Shown: in pieces, positions 9,788-18,104 of the stretch
Layout of the letters: every line of letters begins with the position of its first letter
How positions within the stretch are numbered: position 1 is the first letter of the stretch
DNA from: Mycolicibacterium parafortuitum
Lineage (GTDB): Bacteria; Actinomycetota; Actinomycetes; Mycobacteriales; Mycobacteriaceae
Assembly (NCBI RefSeq): GCF_010725485.1
Contig: NZ_AP022598.1
Location: 5,022,001 to 5,086,000, forward strand
DNA: 64,000 bases
Direction of reading: 5' to 3'
The notes under the pieces: model-generated
What the model was told of the DNA's origin: nothing
Databases searched by the model: none
What the model saw: the letters and a program-made list of their open reading frames with translations, nothing else
Program-made: the position numbers and the translations under genes

Positions 9788-11778
9788 TCGAGAAATCCTC
9801 TACGTGCGTCACCCGGCGCGGACTGCGGCGCCAGTTTCTTGAGTCGTTCCGACGACGACAGCTGCCACGGGACGGAGGTCACCATCACATTGGGCTCGAA
9901 CAACAGCCGGCCCTTGAGCCGCAGCGCGCTCTGATTGTGCAGCAGCTGTTCCCACCAGTGACCCACCACGTACTCCGGGATGAACACCGTCACCACGGTG
10001 CGCGGGGAATCCTTGATCAGGCGCTTGACGTAGCCGAGTACCGGACGGGTGATCTCGCGGTATGGCGAGGCGATGACTTTCAACGGCACGCTGATGTCGC
10101 TGTGCTCCCATTTGTGCACCAGCTGGCGGGTCTCCGCATCGTCGACGCTGACCGTGATCGCCTCCAGCACGTCCGGCCGGGTGGCCCGGGCGTAGGCAAG
10201 CGCGCGCAGTGTCGGCATGTGGACGTTGGAGACCAACACGATCGCGTGGTTGCGGCTGGGCAGGACGAGGTCGTCGATCTCCTCCGCACGCGCCTCCAGT
10301 TCCGCGCTGACCGATGCGTAGTGGCGGTGGATCAGCTTCATGATCCCGAACAGCGCGGCCATCGCCAGGATCGCGATCCACGCGCCGACGACGAACTTGG
10401 TCACCACGACGATCACCAGAACAGTTCCGGTGCAGACGAATCCGATGGTGTTTGTCACCCTGGCCCGGACCATCCGGCGCCGGGCGCCCGGGTCGGTCTC
10501 GGTGCGCAGCAGCCTGGTCCAGTGCCGCACCATGCCGATCTGGCTCAGCGTGAACGACACGAACACCCCGACGATGTAGAGCTGGATCAGCGCGGTCACC
10601 TCGGCCTGGAACGCCACCACGAACGCGATCGCACCGAACGCCAGGAACAGGATCCCGTTGGAGAACGCGAGCCGGTCCCCGCGGGTGTGCAGCTGGCGCG
10701 GCAGGTAACGGTCTTGGGCGAGAATCGATCCCAGCACCGGGAATCCGTTGAAGGCGGTGTTGGCGGCCAGCACCAGGATCAGCGCGGTGACACCGGCGAT
10801 CAGATACAGCCCGACCGGGAAGTCGTGGAACACCGCATCGGCCAGCTGCGCGATCAGCGTGCGCTGATGGTAGTCGGCCGGCGCCCCGCCGAGTTGTTCG
10901 AGCGGGCGTTCGGCGATCTGCACCCCGGTCGCCTTGGCCAGCATGATGATGCCCATGAACAGCGAGATCGAGATCGCGCCGAGCATCAGCAGCGTGGTGG
11001 CGGCGTTGCGGGACTTCGGTTTCCGGAACGCCGGCACGCCGTTGCTGATCGCCTCGACACCCGTGAGCGCGGCGCTGCCCGACGAGAACGCCCGCGCGAC
11101 GAGGAACACCAGCGCGAACCCGAGGATGTCGCCGTGCTCGGAGTGCATCTCGAAATCGGCGGACTCGGCGCGCAGCGGCGTGCCGAGTGCGTAGATCTGG
11201 AAGAACCCCCAGCCCAGCATGATGAACATGCCGATCATGAACGCGTATGTCGGGATCGCGAAAGCGGTTCCGGATTCCCGTATACCGCGCATGTTCAGCG
11301 CCGCCAGCACCAGGATCGCGATGATCGCGAACCACACCTTGTGCTGGTTGACGAACGGCACCGCCGAGCCGATGTTCGACATCGCCGACGACATCGACAC
11401 CGCGACGGTCAGCACGTAGTCGACCAGCAGCGCGCTGGCCACGGTCAGCCCCGCGGTGGGACCGAGGTTGGTGGTCACCACCTCGTAGTCGCCGCCGCCG
11501 GACGGGTAGGCGTGCACGTTCTGCCGGTAGCTGGCGATCACGACCAGCATCACCCCGGCGACGGCCAGCCCGATCCACGGCGCCATCGAGTAGGCGGCCA
11601 GGCCGGCCACCGACAGCACCAGGAAGATCTCCTCGGGTGCGTAGGCGACCGAGGAGAGGGCATCAGAGGCGAAGACCGGCAGCGCTATCCGCTTCGGGAG
11701 CAGCGTGTGCGACAACCTGTCGCTGCGGAACGGCCGGCCCAACAGCAACCGCCGGGTGACGGTCGAAAGCTTGGACAC
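9784..11778 (-). CDS. APC-superfamily amino acid/cation permease (Rv2690c-like)
   Basis: This membrane transporter of about 664 residues has roughly 12 hydrophobic helices in its first 470 residues, starting ALPVFASDALSSVAYAPEEIFL, followed by a cytosolic C-terminal domain of about 190 residues with beta/alpha character. The GTG at 11778 (VSKLSTVTRRLLLG) is preferred; a TTG 9 bases upstream is the alternative. The gene diverges from ceoB-ceoC, and the proximity to K+ regulatory subunits suggests a possible role in cation rather than amino acid transport. That is inference. Confidence 0.88.
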   Translation of the reverse strand: MSKLSTVTRRLLLGRPFRSDRLSHTLLPKRIALPVFASDALSSVAYAPEEIFLVLSVAGLAAYSMAPWIGLAVAGVMLVVIASYRQNVHAYPSGGGDYEVVTTNLGPTAGLTVASALLVDYVLTVAVSMSSAMSNIGSAVPFVNQHKVWFAIIAILVLAALNMRGIRESGTAFAIPTYAFMIGMFIMLGWGFFQIYALGTPLRAESADFEMHSEHGDILGFALVFLVARAFSSGSAALTGVEAISNGVPAFRKPKSRNAATTLLMLGAISISLFMGIIMLAKATGVQIAERPLEQLGGAPADYHQRTLIAQLADAVFHDFPVGLYLIAGVTALILVLAANTAFNGFPVLGSILAQDRYLPRQLHTRGDRLAFSNGILFLAFGAIAFVVAFQAEVTALIQLYIVGVFVSFTLSQIGMVRHWTRLLRTETDPGARRRMVRARVTNTIGFVCTGTVLVIVVVTKFVVGAWIAILAMAALFGIMKLIHRHYASVSAELEARAEEIDDLVLPSRNHAIVLVSNVHMPTLRALAYARATRPDVLEAITVSVDDAETRQLVHKWEHSDISVPLKVIASPYREITRPVLGYVKRLIKDSPRTVVTVFIPEYVVGHWWEQLLHNQSALRLKGRLLFEPNVMVTSVPWQLSSSERLKKLAPQSAPGDARRGFLE

Positions 11779-11876
11779 GACTGCCAAGAGTAAGCCTGAC
11801 GGCCACCGGCCGTCGGAAAGCGGTAGCGTTCGGGTGCACTGGTTTGCAGCAGGCCCGGTCGGAAAGGACCCACAGA

Positions 11877-12551
11877 GTGCGCGTAGTGGTGATGGGGTGC
11901 GGCCGCGTGGGCGCGTCCCTGTCTGACAGCCTGGCCAGGATCGGGCACGACGTCGCGGTGATCGACCGCGACAGCACCGCGTTTCACCGGCTCTCCCCCG
12001 ACTTCTCGGGCGAACGCGTGCTCGGTATGGGATTCGACCGGGATGTGCTGATCCGAGCCGGCATCGAGGACGCGGCCGCGTTCGCCGCAGTGTCCTCGGG
12101 CGACAACTCCAACATCATCTCGGCGCGGGTGGCGCGGGAGACGTTCGGCGTGCAGCGGGTGGTGGCCCGCATCTACGACGCCAAACGCGCCGCGGTCTAC
12201 GAACGGCTCGGCATCCCGACCGTGGCCACGGTGCCGTGGACCACCGACCGACTGCTCAACGTGCTGACCCGCGAGACCGAGACCACCAAATGGCGCGACC
12301 CCACCGGCAACGTCGGGGTGACCGAGCTGGCGCTGCACGAGGACTGGGTCGGCAGACGCATCCCCGAACTGGAGGCCGCCACCGCCGGGCGGGTCGCGTT
12401 CATGATCCGGTTCGGCGCGGGCCTGCTGCCCGACGCCAAGACCGTCATCCAGGCCGGCGACCAGGTCTACCTCGCCGCGATCTCCGGCCACATCGCCGAG
12501 GCGCTGGCCATCGCGGCGCTGCCGCCGGCCGAGGACGCGGAGGACCGATGA
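11877..12551 (+). CDS. ceoB: TrkA-family potassium uptake regulatory protein CeoB
   Basis: The 224-residue cytoplasmic NAD-binding subunit of a Trk/Ktr-type K+ system has an N-terminal RCK domain (VVVMGCGRVGASLSDSLARIGHDVAVIDRD, GxGxxG) and a C-terminal TrkA_C-type domain (about 140-215). The GTG at 11877, 8 bases after a GGAAAGGA ribosome-binding site, is chosen over a longer upstream frame. It is followed 19 bases later by ceoC, a half-size paralogue; the pair is conserved across mycobacteria. No membrane TrkH/TrkG partner lies next to it. Confidence 0.93.
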   Translation: MRVVVMGCGRVGASLSDSLARIGHDVAVIDRDSTAFHRLSPDFSGERVLGMGFDRDVLIRAGIEDAAAFAAVSSGDNSNIISARVARETFGVQRVVARIYDAKRAAVYERLGIPTVATVPWTTDRLLNVLTRETETTKWRDPTGNVGVTELALHEDWVGRRIPELEAATAGRVAFMIRFGAGLLPDAKTVIQAGDQVYLAAISGHIAEALAIAALPPAEDAEDR

Positions 12552-12570
12552 CACGGGAGGTGACGGTCGC

Positions 12571-13239
12571 ATGAAGGTCGCCATCGCCGGCGCGGGCGCA
12601 GTCGGACGCTCCATCGCCCGCGAACTCGTCGATGCCCACGAGGTCACGCTGCTGGAGCGCGATCCCGACCACATCGACGTCGACGCGATCCCGGCCGCGC
12701 ACTGGCGCCTCGGGGACGCGTGCGAGCTCAGCCTGCTGGAGTCGGTGAACCTGCAGGACTTCGACGTGGTGATCGCCGCGACCGGCGACGACAAGGCCAA
12801 CGTCGTGCTCAGCCTGCTGTCGAAGACGGAGTTCGCGGTCCCGCGGGTCGTCGCGCGGGTCAACGACCCCCGCAACGAATGGCTCTTCGACGAGGCCTGG
12901 GGTGTCGACGTCGCGGTGTCCACGCCACGGATGCTGGCGTCGCTGGTCGAGGAGGCGGTCTCGGTCGGAGACCTGGTGCGGCTGATGGAATTCCGCAAGG
13001 GGCAGGCCAACCTGGTCGAGATCACGCTGCCCGACGACACCCCGTGGGGCGGTAAGCCCGTCAAACGCCTGGAATTGCCGCGCGACGCGACACTGGTCAC
13101 GATCCTGCGGGGTCCGCGGGTGATCGTGCCGGAGCGCGACGAGCCGCTGGAGGGCGGTGACGAGCTGCTGTTCGTGACAGCCGCCGAGGCCGAGGAGGAC
13201 TTGCGCACGCTGCTGCTGAACCCGCAGCAGCGTTCCTAG
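12571..13239 (+). CDS. ceoC: TrkA-family potassium uptake regulatory protein CeoC
   Basis: This is a 222-residue paralogue of the preceding CeoB. It carries the Rossmann motif VAIAGAGAVGRSIARELVDAHEVTLLERD, then ARVNDPRNEWLF, and a C-terminal RCK_C-like domain beginning near VEITLPDDTPWGGK. The ATG at 12571 follows GGAGGTGACGGTCGC. It probably heteromultimerises with CeoB to gate K+ uptake in response to NAD(H) or nucleotide. The last 4 bases overlap the convergent DUF3159 gene. Confidence 0.93.
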   Translation: MKVAIAGAGAVGRSIARELVDAHEVTLLERDPDHIDVDAIPAAHWRLGDACELSLLESVNLQDFDVVIAATGDDKANVVLSLLSKTEFAVPRVVARVNDPRNEWLFDEAWGVDVAVSTPRMLASLVEEAVSVGDLVRLMEFRKGQANLVEITLPDDTPWGGKPVKRLELPRDATLVTILRGPRVIVPERDEPLEGGDELLFVTAAEAEEDLRTLLLNPQQRS

Positions 13240-13946
13240 GTCGTTCTGCGCGCCGCGTCGTCGGCTTCAGGGTCGGCCGCCTCAGAGTCGGCACTGGCGT
13301 CGAGGCCGGCCGCGCGGACGGCCCGCTGGGCCCGCCGGATGGCCAGGTAGGTCACCAGCGCGGCGACCGCCGTCAGCGGCCATCCCATCGCGATGCGGGC
13401 GACGCCGAGCCAGCCCGTCTGGTCCGCGTCGTACAGGTGGTGTTGCACGACGAAGCGGGCCGCGAACACCGCCACCCACACCAGCGTCGCCGCGTCGAAC
13501 GCGAGCACCGCACCGCGGACCTCACGCCAGCGGCGGTCATGGGTGGCCACCCAGCCCCAGATGTAGCCGACCACCGGCCTGCGGATCACGACGGACAGCG
13601 CGAACACCACCGCCCAGAGCAGCGACGTCCAGATGCCCAGCAGGAAGTAGCCTTTCGAGGCGCCGACGAGGTAGGCGATGAGCGCGCTGATGCCGACACC
13701 GAAGAATCCGGACACGGCGGGCTGGACGGTGTCGCGGCGGTAGAGCCGCCAGATCAGGATCAGGGTTGCCACGCCCAGTGCCGCGCCGATGGCGGGCATC
13801 AGGCCGAATGCCGAGGAGACCGGGACGAACACCAGGACCGGCAGGGACGAGTAGATCAGGCCGCTGATGCCGCCCATCTGTTCCAGGACGGCCGCGCCTC
13901 GCGGCGGTGGGGTCTGGGTGCCCGGTTCGGTGCCGGGGTCGCTCAC
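13236..13946 (-). CDS. DUF3159 membrane protein (Rv2693c-like)
   Basis: The 236-residue protein begins at a GTG that overlaps the upstream OB-fold gene stop by 4 bases. After a polar leader (SDPGTEPGTQTPPPRG) about six hydrophobic helices are visible, including LIYSSLPVLVFVPV, AIGAALGVATLILIW, GYFLLGIWTSLLWAVVF and the last near MGWPLTAVAALVTYLA. The tail is acidic and Ala-rich. Function is unknown. The fixed pairing with an OB-fold protein next to the K+ genes is a mycobacterial feature. Confidence 0.85.
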   Translation of the reverse strand: MSDPGTEPGTQTPPPRGAAVLEQMGGISGLIYSSLPVLVFVPVSSAFGLMPAIGAALGVATLILIWRLYRRDTVQPAVSGFFGVGISALIAYLVGASKGYFLLGIWTSLLWAVVFALSVVIRRPVVGYIWGWVATHDRRWREVRGAVLAFDAATLVWVAVFAARFVVQHHLYDADQTGWLGVARIAMGWPLTAVAALVTYLAIRRAQRAVRAAGLDASADSEAADPEADDAARRTT

Positions 13947-14314
13947 TTCTGAATCTCGTAGTGGGGGTTGTAGATCGCCTTCGAACCGTTGTCGAGCTTG
14001 CCGACCCGGCCGTGCACCTTCAGGGTGCGCCCTGACTCGATACCGGGGATGCGGCGCTGGCCGAGCCACACCAGCATCACCGAGTCGGTGCCGTCGAACA
14101 GTTCGGCCTTGACGCCGCCCGCGCAGCTCTTGCCGTTGCACTCGACGCTGCGCAGGGTGCCGATCATGGTGACTTCCTGCCCGCGTTGACAGTCGATCGC
14201 CTTCTGAGCGCCTGTGCTGGCCGCCTCGTCGCTGAGTTCCGCGACGTCGAATTGTTCCGGATCTTCGGTGAGCCGGCGGGTGAGCCGTCGAAGATATCCC
14301 TCGGCCGTAGCCAT
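13943..14314 (-). CDS. OB-fold nucleic-acid-binding protein (Rv2694c-like)
   Basis: The chosen ATG gives a protein of about 123 residues starting MATAEGYLRRLTRRLTEDPEQ. An ATG 21 bases upstream is possible. The C-terminal 75 residues (VTMIGTLRSVECNGKSCAGGVKAELFDGTDSVMLVWLGQRRIPGI...LKVHGRVG) form an OB-fold pattern like the RecG-wedge or tRNA-anticodon OB domain. It probably binds single-stranded nucleic acid; no catalytic residues are apparent. It is co-translated with the DUF3159 membrane protein. Confidence 0.85.
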   Translation of the reverse strand: MATAEGYLRRLTRRLTEDPEQFDVAELSDEAASTGAQKAIDCQRGQEVTMIGTLRSVECNGKSCAGGVKAELFDGTDSVMLVWLGQRRIPGIESGRTLKVHGRVGKLDNGSKAIYNPHYEIQK

Positions 14315-14457
14315 GGCCTCTCCACCTTCTGCCAAGCCTCTGTGGCTTCCCTTTGACCAACGCCACGGTAGACCTGTTGGTTCCGAAGTGCTAACTACGT
14401 CAGGGGTGTTGCGTGGGTCTCGGCGAGCGGGCTTCCCCGACCAGGCACGATCAAAAC

Positions 14458-15177
14458 ATGGCGGTCAATCTTCGCGGTGTCACCACGGTGCTGCTGCCCG
14501 GTACCGGATCCGACGACGACTTCGTCTACCGGGCGTTTTCCACAGCTTTGCACCAGGAAGGCGCGGTAGTGGTGGCGCCGCGACCGCAGCCCGACCGGTT
14601 GCTCGACGGCTATCGGGAGGAGCTGACCGACGCGTGGCTGGCCGGTGACCGCGCGCCGATCGCCGTCGGCGGAGTGTCGATCGGCGCCGCGGTGGCGGTG
14701 GAATGGGCGTTGCGCCACCCCGGCCACGCGCTCGCCGTGCTGGCGGCGCTGCCCGCCTGGACCGGCGAACCCGATACCGCCCCTGCGGCGCACGCCGCCC
14801 GATATTCGGCGGAGTTGCTGCGCCGCGACGGCCTGGTGTCGGCGACCGCGCAGATGCGGGCGAGCAGCCCGCGCTGGCTGGCCGACGAGCTGTCCCGGTC
14901 GTGGCTCGGGCAGTGGCCGTCGCTGCCGGACGCGATGGACGAGGCGGCGAGCTACACGGCGCCGACCGCCGTGCAGTTGGAGACGCTGACCGCCCCGCTG
15001 GGTGTGGTGTCGGCAACCGACGACGCGGTGCACCCGCTGGAGATCGGGGTCGAGTGGGCGTCCGCGGCGCCCTGCGGAGCACTGCGCACCGTCACGCTCG
15101 ACGAGATCGGCGCGGACCCGGGCATCCTTGGAGCGATGAGCCTGGCCGCGTTGCGGGAGGCCCAGAGCCGGGCCTGA
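14458..15177 (+). CDS. Alpha/beta hydrolase-like protein (Rv2695-like)
   Basis: This is a 239-residue protein starting MAVNLRGVTTVLLPGTGSDDDF. The sequence VGGVSIGAAVAVEWALRHPGHALAVLAALPAW looks like an alpha/beta-hydrolase nucleophile elbow (GVSIGA, Ser), and LGVVSATDDAVHPLEIGVEWA resembles the acid/His region (DDAVHP). No cap domain is obvious. An upstream in-frame start at 14413 would add 15 poorly supported residues. Substrate unknown. It stands alone between the OB-fold gene and the convergent DUF3710 gene. Confidence 0.8.
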   Translation: MAVNLRGVTTVLLPGTGSDDDFVYRAFSTALHQEGAVVVAPRPQPDRLLDGYREELTDAWLAGDRAPIAVGGVSIGAAVAVEWALRHPGHALAVLAALPAWTGEPDTAPAAHAARYSAELLRRDGLVSATAQMRASSPRWLADELSRSWLGQWPSLPDAMDEAASYTAPTAVQLETLTAPLGVVSATDDAVHPLEIGVEWASAAPCGALRTVTLDEIGADPGILGAMSLAALREAQSRA

Positions 15178-15180
15178 CCG

Positions 15181-15924
15181 TCAGCCGCCGGTAATAGTCC
15201 TCAGCTGCTGCATCGCCGATCCCTCCGTGGTGCGGCGGGCATTCGGCTGCGGCGGCTCCTGCTGCTGCTGGGCGGCCATCTGCTGCTGCTGCGCGGCCGC
15301 GGCCTGCTGCTGCGCCGCGGCCAGCTGGGCGGCCATCGGCTCCGGCAGCTGCACCGGCAGCGGCGTACGCACCGGCAGCGGCGTATCGCCACGGCGTACC
15401 ACGGTGTCGGCCAACGCATCTCGCGCCTGCTCGGACAATACGTCGATCTGCTCGAACGCACCGTTGACCACACAGCGGACCATCCAGCGGTAGCCGTCGA
15501 CCCCGATGAACCGCACGACGGCGGATCCCTCACCGGCCGAGCCGACGACCTCGCGGCCCCACGGCCCGTCCTCGATGCTGACCTTCGGGGCGTCACGGCG
15601 CAGCGAGTCGGCCAGCTCCCCGGCAACCTCGCGCCACAGCCCGGCCGACTTCGGCGCGGCGTATGCGGCGATCGTGAAGCGCCCGTACGGCGTCACCACC
15701 CACACCGCGCTCGGTGTGCCCGCTTCGTTGAGTTCGACCTGAACCTGGCCGCCCTCGGGCATCGGAATCAGTACCGAGCCCAGGTCGAGCCGCGCGACCG
15801 CGGCATCCGCCGGGTCGTCGAAGTCCTCGATGTCGAACGGGCCTTCCAGCACCTCATCGGTGTCCACCGACGTCACCTCCTCGGGCATGTCCGCCCTCTC
15901 GCTCTCGCTCCGGTGTCTACCCAT
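15181..15924 (-). CDS. DUF3710 family protein with Gln/Ala-rich tail (Rv2696c-like)
   Basis: The 247-residue protein starts MGRHRSESERADMPEEV, with an AGGAAG ribosome-binding site 4 bases before the ATG. It has an acidic N-terminus, a DUF3710 core (about 40-190, RLDLGSVLIPMPEGGQVQVEL ... GRFTIAAYAAPKS) and a low-complexity C-terminus. In that tail runs of Gln and Ala (AAAQQQAAAAQQQQMAAQQQQ) are encoded by tandem CAG/GCC codons. It lies directly after dut on the same strand, an arrangement conserved in actinobacteria. The molecular function is unknown. Confidence 0.87.
   Translation of the reverse strand: MGRHRSESERADMPEEVTSVDTDEVLEGPFDIEDFDDPADAAVARLDLGSVLIPMPEGGQVQVELNEAGTPSAVWVVTPYGRFTIAAYAAPKSAGLWREVAGELADSLRRDAPKVSIEDGPWGREVVGSAGEGSAVVRFIGVDGYRWMVRCVVNGAFEQIDVLSEQARDALADTVVRRGDTPLPVRTPLPVQLPEPMAAQLAAAQQQAAAAQQQQMAAQQQQEPPQPNARRTTEGSAMQQLRTITGG
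15258..15318. repeat. CTG/CAG-rich simple-sequence tract inside the DUF3710 gene
   Basis: The tract shows repeated runs of CTG on the + strand separated by GCGGCC units and encodes the poly-Gln/poly-Ala tail of the DUF3710 protein. The unit is in frame, so changes in copy number would change tail length without frameshift. Confidence 0.75.
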
Positions 15925-15953
15925 CGTTCTTCCTGGCGCGCTGTCGCCGCTAC

Positions 15954-16418
15954 CTACAGACTGGCATGTCCGCCCGAGGACCCGTAGCCACCGTCGCCGC
16001 GAGTCGTATCGGCCAGCCCCGCCTCGTCGAACGAGGTGACCTCGACCAGCTCCGGCAGTTCGACGCGCTGCACCACCAGCTGCGCGATCCGGTCGCCGCG
16101 GCTGATGTGGATCGGGGCGGCGGGATCGAGGTTGATCAGGCACACCTTGAGCTCACCGCGGTAGCCCGCGTCGACGGTGCCCGGGCTGTTGACGATCGAA
16201 AGCCCAACGCGCGCAGCCAGTCCTGAGCGCGGATGAATGAGTCCCACCATGCCGTGCGGAATCGCCACCGCGACGCCGGTGGGTACCAGCGCCCGCTGCC
16301 CCGGGCCCAGTTCGACGTCCTGGGCGCTGTAGAGATCGACGCCCGCGTCGCCGTCATGCGCCCGGCTGGGCATCGGAAGGTCGCGGTCGAGACGAACGAC
16401 CGCCAGAGAGGTGGACAC
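15954..16418 (-). CDS. dut: dUTP diphosphatase
   Basis: The 154-residue trimeric dUTPase hydrolyses dUTP to dUMP and PPi, keeping uracil out of DNA. All five motifs are visible: [41 protein letters not shown] and the C-terminal [10 protein letters not shown] arm. The GTG at 16418 ([15 protein letters not shown]) gives family length. An upstream in-frame start would extend into the divergent DUF3093 gene. It is likely co-transcribed with the DUF3710 gene 29 bases downstream. Confidence 0.97.
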   Translation of the reverse strand: MSTSLAVVRLDRDLPMPSRAHDGDAGVDLYSAQDVELGPGQRALVPTGVAVAIPHGMVGLIHPRSGLAARVGLSIVNSPGTVDAGYRGELKVCLINLDPAAPIHISRGDRIAQLVVQRVELPELVEVTSFDEAGLADTTRGDGGYGSSGGHASL

Positions 16419-16443
16419 GACGTCAGAGATTACTCTGAACCGC

Positions 16444-16926
16444 GTGTCCGAGACGCGCGCCACCGCCCAATCCGTCCGCTACCGCGAGCGATTGTGGGTG
16501 CCGCTGTGGTGGTGGCTGCCCGGCCTGGGCATGGCCGCGTTGATCGCGCTGGAGGTCGACCAGGGCGTGAGCGCGCTGCCGGACTGGCTGCCCTACGCCG
16601 TGCTGCTGCCTGTCGCCGCGGTCGTGCTGGTCGCGCTCGGCAGGACCGAGGTGCGCGTGGTGTCCGGTGGCGACGGCGCGGAAACGGAACTGTGGGTGGG
16701 CAACGCCCATCTGCCCGCCTCGGTGGTGTCGCGGTCGGCGGTGGTGCCCAAATCGGCGAAATCGGCGGCCCTGGGGCGCCAGCTGGACCCGGCCGCGTAC
16801 GTGGTGCACAAGAGCTGGATCGGCCCGATGGTTCTGCTGGTTCTCGACGATCCGGATGACCCCACGCCGTACTGGTTGATCAGCGCGAGACATCCGGACA
16901 AGGTTCTCGCCGCGCTCATCAGCTAG
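16444..16926 (+). CDS. DUF3093 membrane protein (Rv2698-like)
   Basis: A protein of about 160 residues is obtained from the GTG at 16444 ([21 protein letters not shown]). An ATG at 16411 would overlap the divergent dut start. Two hydrophobic helices near the N-terminus ([20 protein letters not shown] and [18 protein letters not shown]) form a hairpin, followed by a soluble beta-rich domain ending [17 protein letters not shown]. The function is unknown. The gene is divergent from dut across a very short spacer. Confidence 0.85.
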   Translation: MSETRATAQSVRYRERLWVPLWWWLPGLGMAALIALEVDQGVSALPDWLPYAVLLPVAAVVLVALGRTEVRVVSGGDGAETELWVGNAHLPASVVSRSAVVPKSAKSAALGRQLDPAAYVVHKSWIGPMVLLVLDDPDDPTPYWLISARHPDKVLAALIS

Positions 16927-16954
16927 CGCAGCGAGAACCCGGCGGAAGCCGCCG

Positions 16955-17257
16955 TCAGGCGGCGCAGTCGGTGCAGATCATCATGCCGTTCTTCTCGCTG
17001 GCGAGACGGCTGCGATGGTGCACCAAAAAGCAGCTCGAGCAGGTGAACTCGTCCGCCTGCTTGGGAATCACCCGGACCGAGAGCTCCTCACCGGAGAGAT
17101 CGGCTCCCGGTAGTTCGAAGTTTTCCGCGGATTCGGATTCGTCGACGTCGACGACAGCTGACTGCGCTTCATTGCGCCGTGCCTTGAGTTCCTCTAGGGA
17201 ATCCTCAGAGACGTCATCAGTCTCAGTGCGCCTTGGGGCGTCGTAGTCGGTGGCCAT
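16955..17257 (-). CDS. DUF4193 zinc-ribbon protein (Rv2699c-like)
   Basis: This is a small, very acidic 100-residue protein starting MATDYDAPRRTETDD. A strong GGAGGGGACAGGT ribosome-binding site precedes the ATG, and 5 extra in-frame residues upstream are ignored. The C-terminus carries two Cys pairs, CSSC and CTDC, separated by a basic stretch (HHRSRLASEKNGMM), so a zinc-ribbon is likely. It is highly conserved in actinobacteria but without a known role. A CRP-type operator lies about 100 bases upstream. Confidence 0.87.
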   Translation of the reverse strand: MATDYDAPRRTETDDVSEDSLEELKARRNEAQSAVVDVDESESAENFELPGADLSGEELSVRVIPKQADEFTCSSCFLVHHRSRLASEKNGMMICTDCAA

Positions 17258-17348
17258 ACCTGTCCCCTCCATGAAGCGTTGCAGCAGTGCTTTGTACCAG
17301 CGTCGAACGCTGCCGCCAAATGATTCGTGCCCGGAATGACACCCATTC

Positions 17349-17370
17349 TACTGTGATTTACATCACAGTA
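17349..17370. promoter_or_regulatory. CRP/FNR-type operator between the DUF4193 gene and cei
   Basis: The site reads TACTGTGA-N6-TCACAGTA, two perfect 8-base arms matching the CRP consensus TGTGA-N6-TCACA. Its centre is about 102 bases before the DUF4193 start codon and about 65 bases before cei, so it could serve either divergent promoter. The match is seen directly; binding by the mycobacterial CRP (Rv3676-type) is inferred. Confidence 0.8.
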
Positions 17371-17423
17371 CAGATCTCGATGGTTGTAGAGCCGGTCGGT
17401 GCCCTGGTGGGGCGGGCTCTAGA

Positions 17424-18089
17424 GTGCTGGACGTGGTCGCGCAAATCACCGAGGGCACGGCGTTCGACAAACACGGACGCCCGTTCCGCCGTCGCAATGT
17501 CATCCCCGGCATCGTGATGTTCGGGTGCCTGGCGGTCGCCGCCCTGATGGTCTGGATGATCGCGCTGTCGCGGCCACCCGAGGTGCCCCAGGCCGCGGTC
17601 TGCAACCCGCCGCCCGCACCCACCGAGCCCAACGCCCCGGTGCCCGACCTCGGCGAACAGGTCTCCCGGTCGACGATGCTCGACGTGACGCCGGCCAAAC
17701 TGGCCGACACCAGGATCCGCGTGCTCAACGCCAGCGGCCAGGGCGGGCAGGCCGGCGCGGTCGCCGGTGAGCTTCGCGATCTCGGGTTCACCGATCCGGA
17801 GGCGGCCAACGACCCGATTTACGCCTCCGCGCGGCTGCAGTGCCAGGGCCAGATCCGGTTCGGTCCGGCCGGGCGGGCCGCGGCGGCCTCGCTGTGGCTC
17901 GTCGCGCCGTGCACGGAGCTGTTCCAGGACGGCCGTACCGACGACACCGTCGATCTGGCCATCGGCACCGACTTCACCGAGCTGACCCACAGCGACGACA
18001 TCGACGCGGTGCTGTCGAGCCTGATGCCGGAGGCGACCCAGCCCGCCGATCCCGATCTGCTCGTCAAGGCCCACACCGGCACCTGCTGA
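17424..18089 (+). CDS. cei: Cell envelope integrity protein Cei, LytR_C domain
   Basis: This is a 221-residue single-pass membrane protein: a short cytoplasmic N-terminus (EGTAFDKHGRPFRRRN), a membrane helix (VIPGIVMFGCLAVAALMVWMIAL), a Pro-rich linker, and an extracytoplasmic LytR_C/VirR-like domain (about 90-195, TRIRVLNASGQGGQAGAVAGELRDLGF). The M. tuberculosis homologue Rv2700 has been reported to be needed for envelope integrity. GTG starts at 17424 and 17433 are both possible. A CRP-like operator lies upstream. Confidence 0.87.
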   Translation: MLDVVAQITEGTAFDKHGRPFRRRNVIPGIVMFGCLAVAALMVWMIALSRPPEVPQAAVCNPPPAPTEPNAPVPDLGEQVSRSTMLDVTPAKLADTRIRVLNASGQGGQAGAVAGELRDLGFTDPEAANDPIYASARLQCQGQIRFGPAGRAAAASLWLVAPCTELFQDGRTDDTVDLAIGTDFTELTHSDDIDAVLSSLMPEATQPADPDLLVKAHTGTC

Positions 18090-18104
18090 GCTCAGCCGGC
18101 GCCG

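Noticed and set aside
9809..11793. Long frames on both strands over the APC permease
   Set aside because: Arg-rich translations in wrong frames; the hydrophobic permease frame explains the region.
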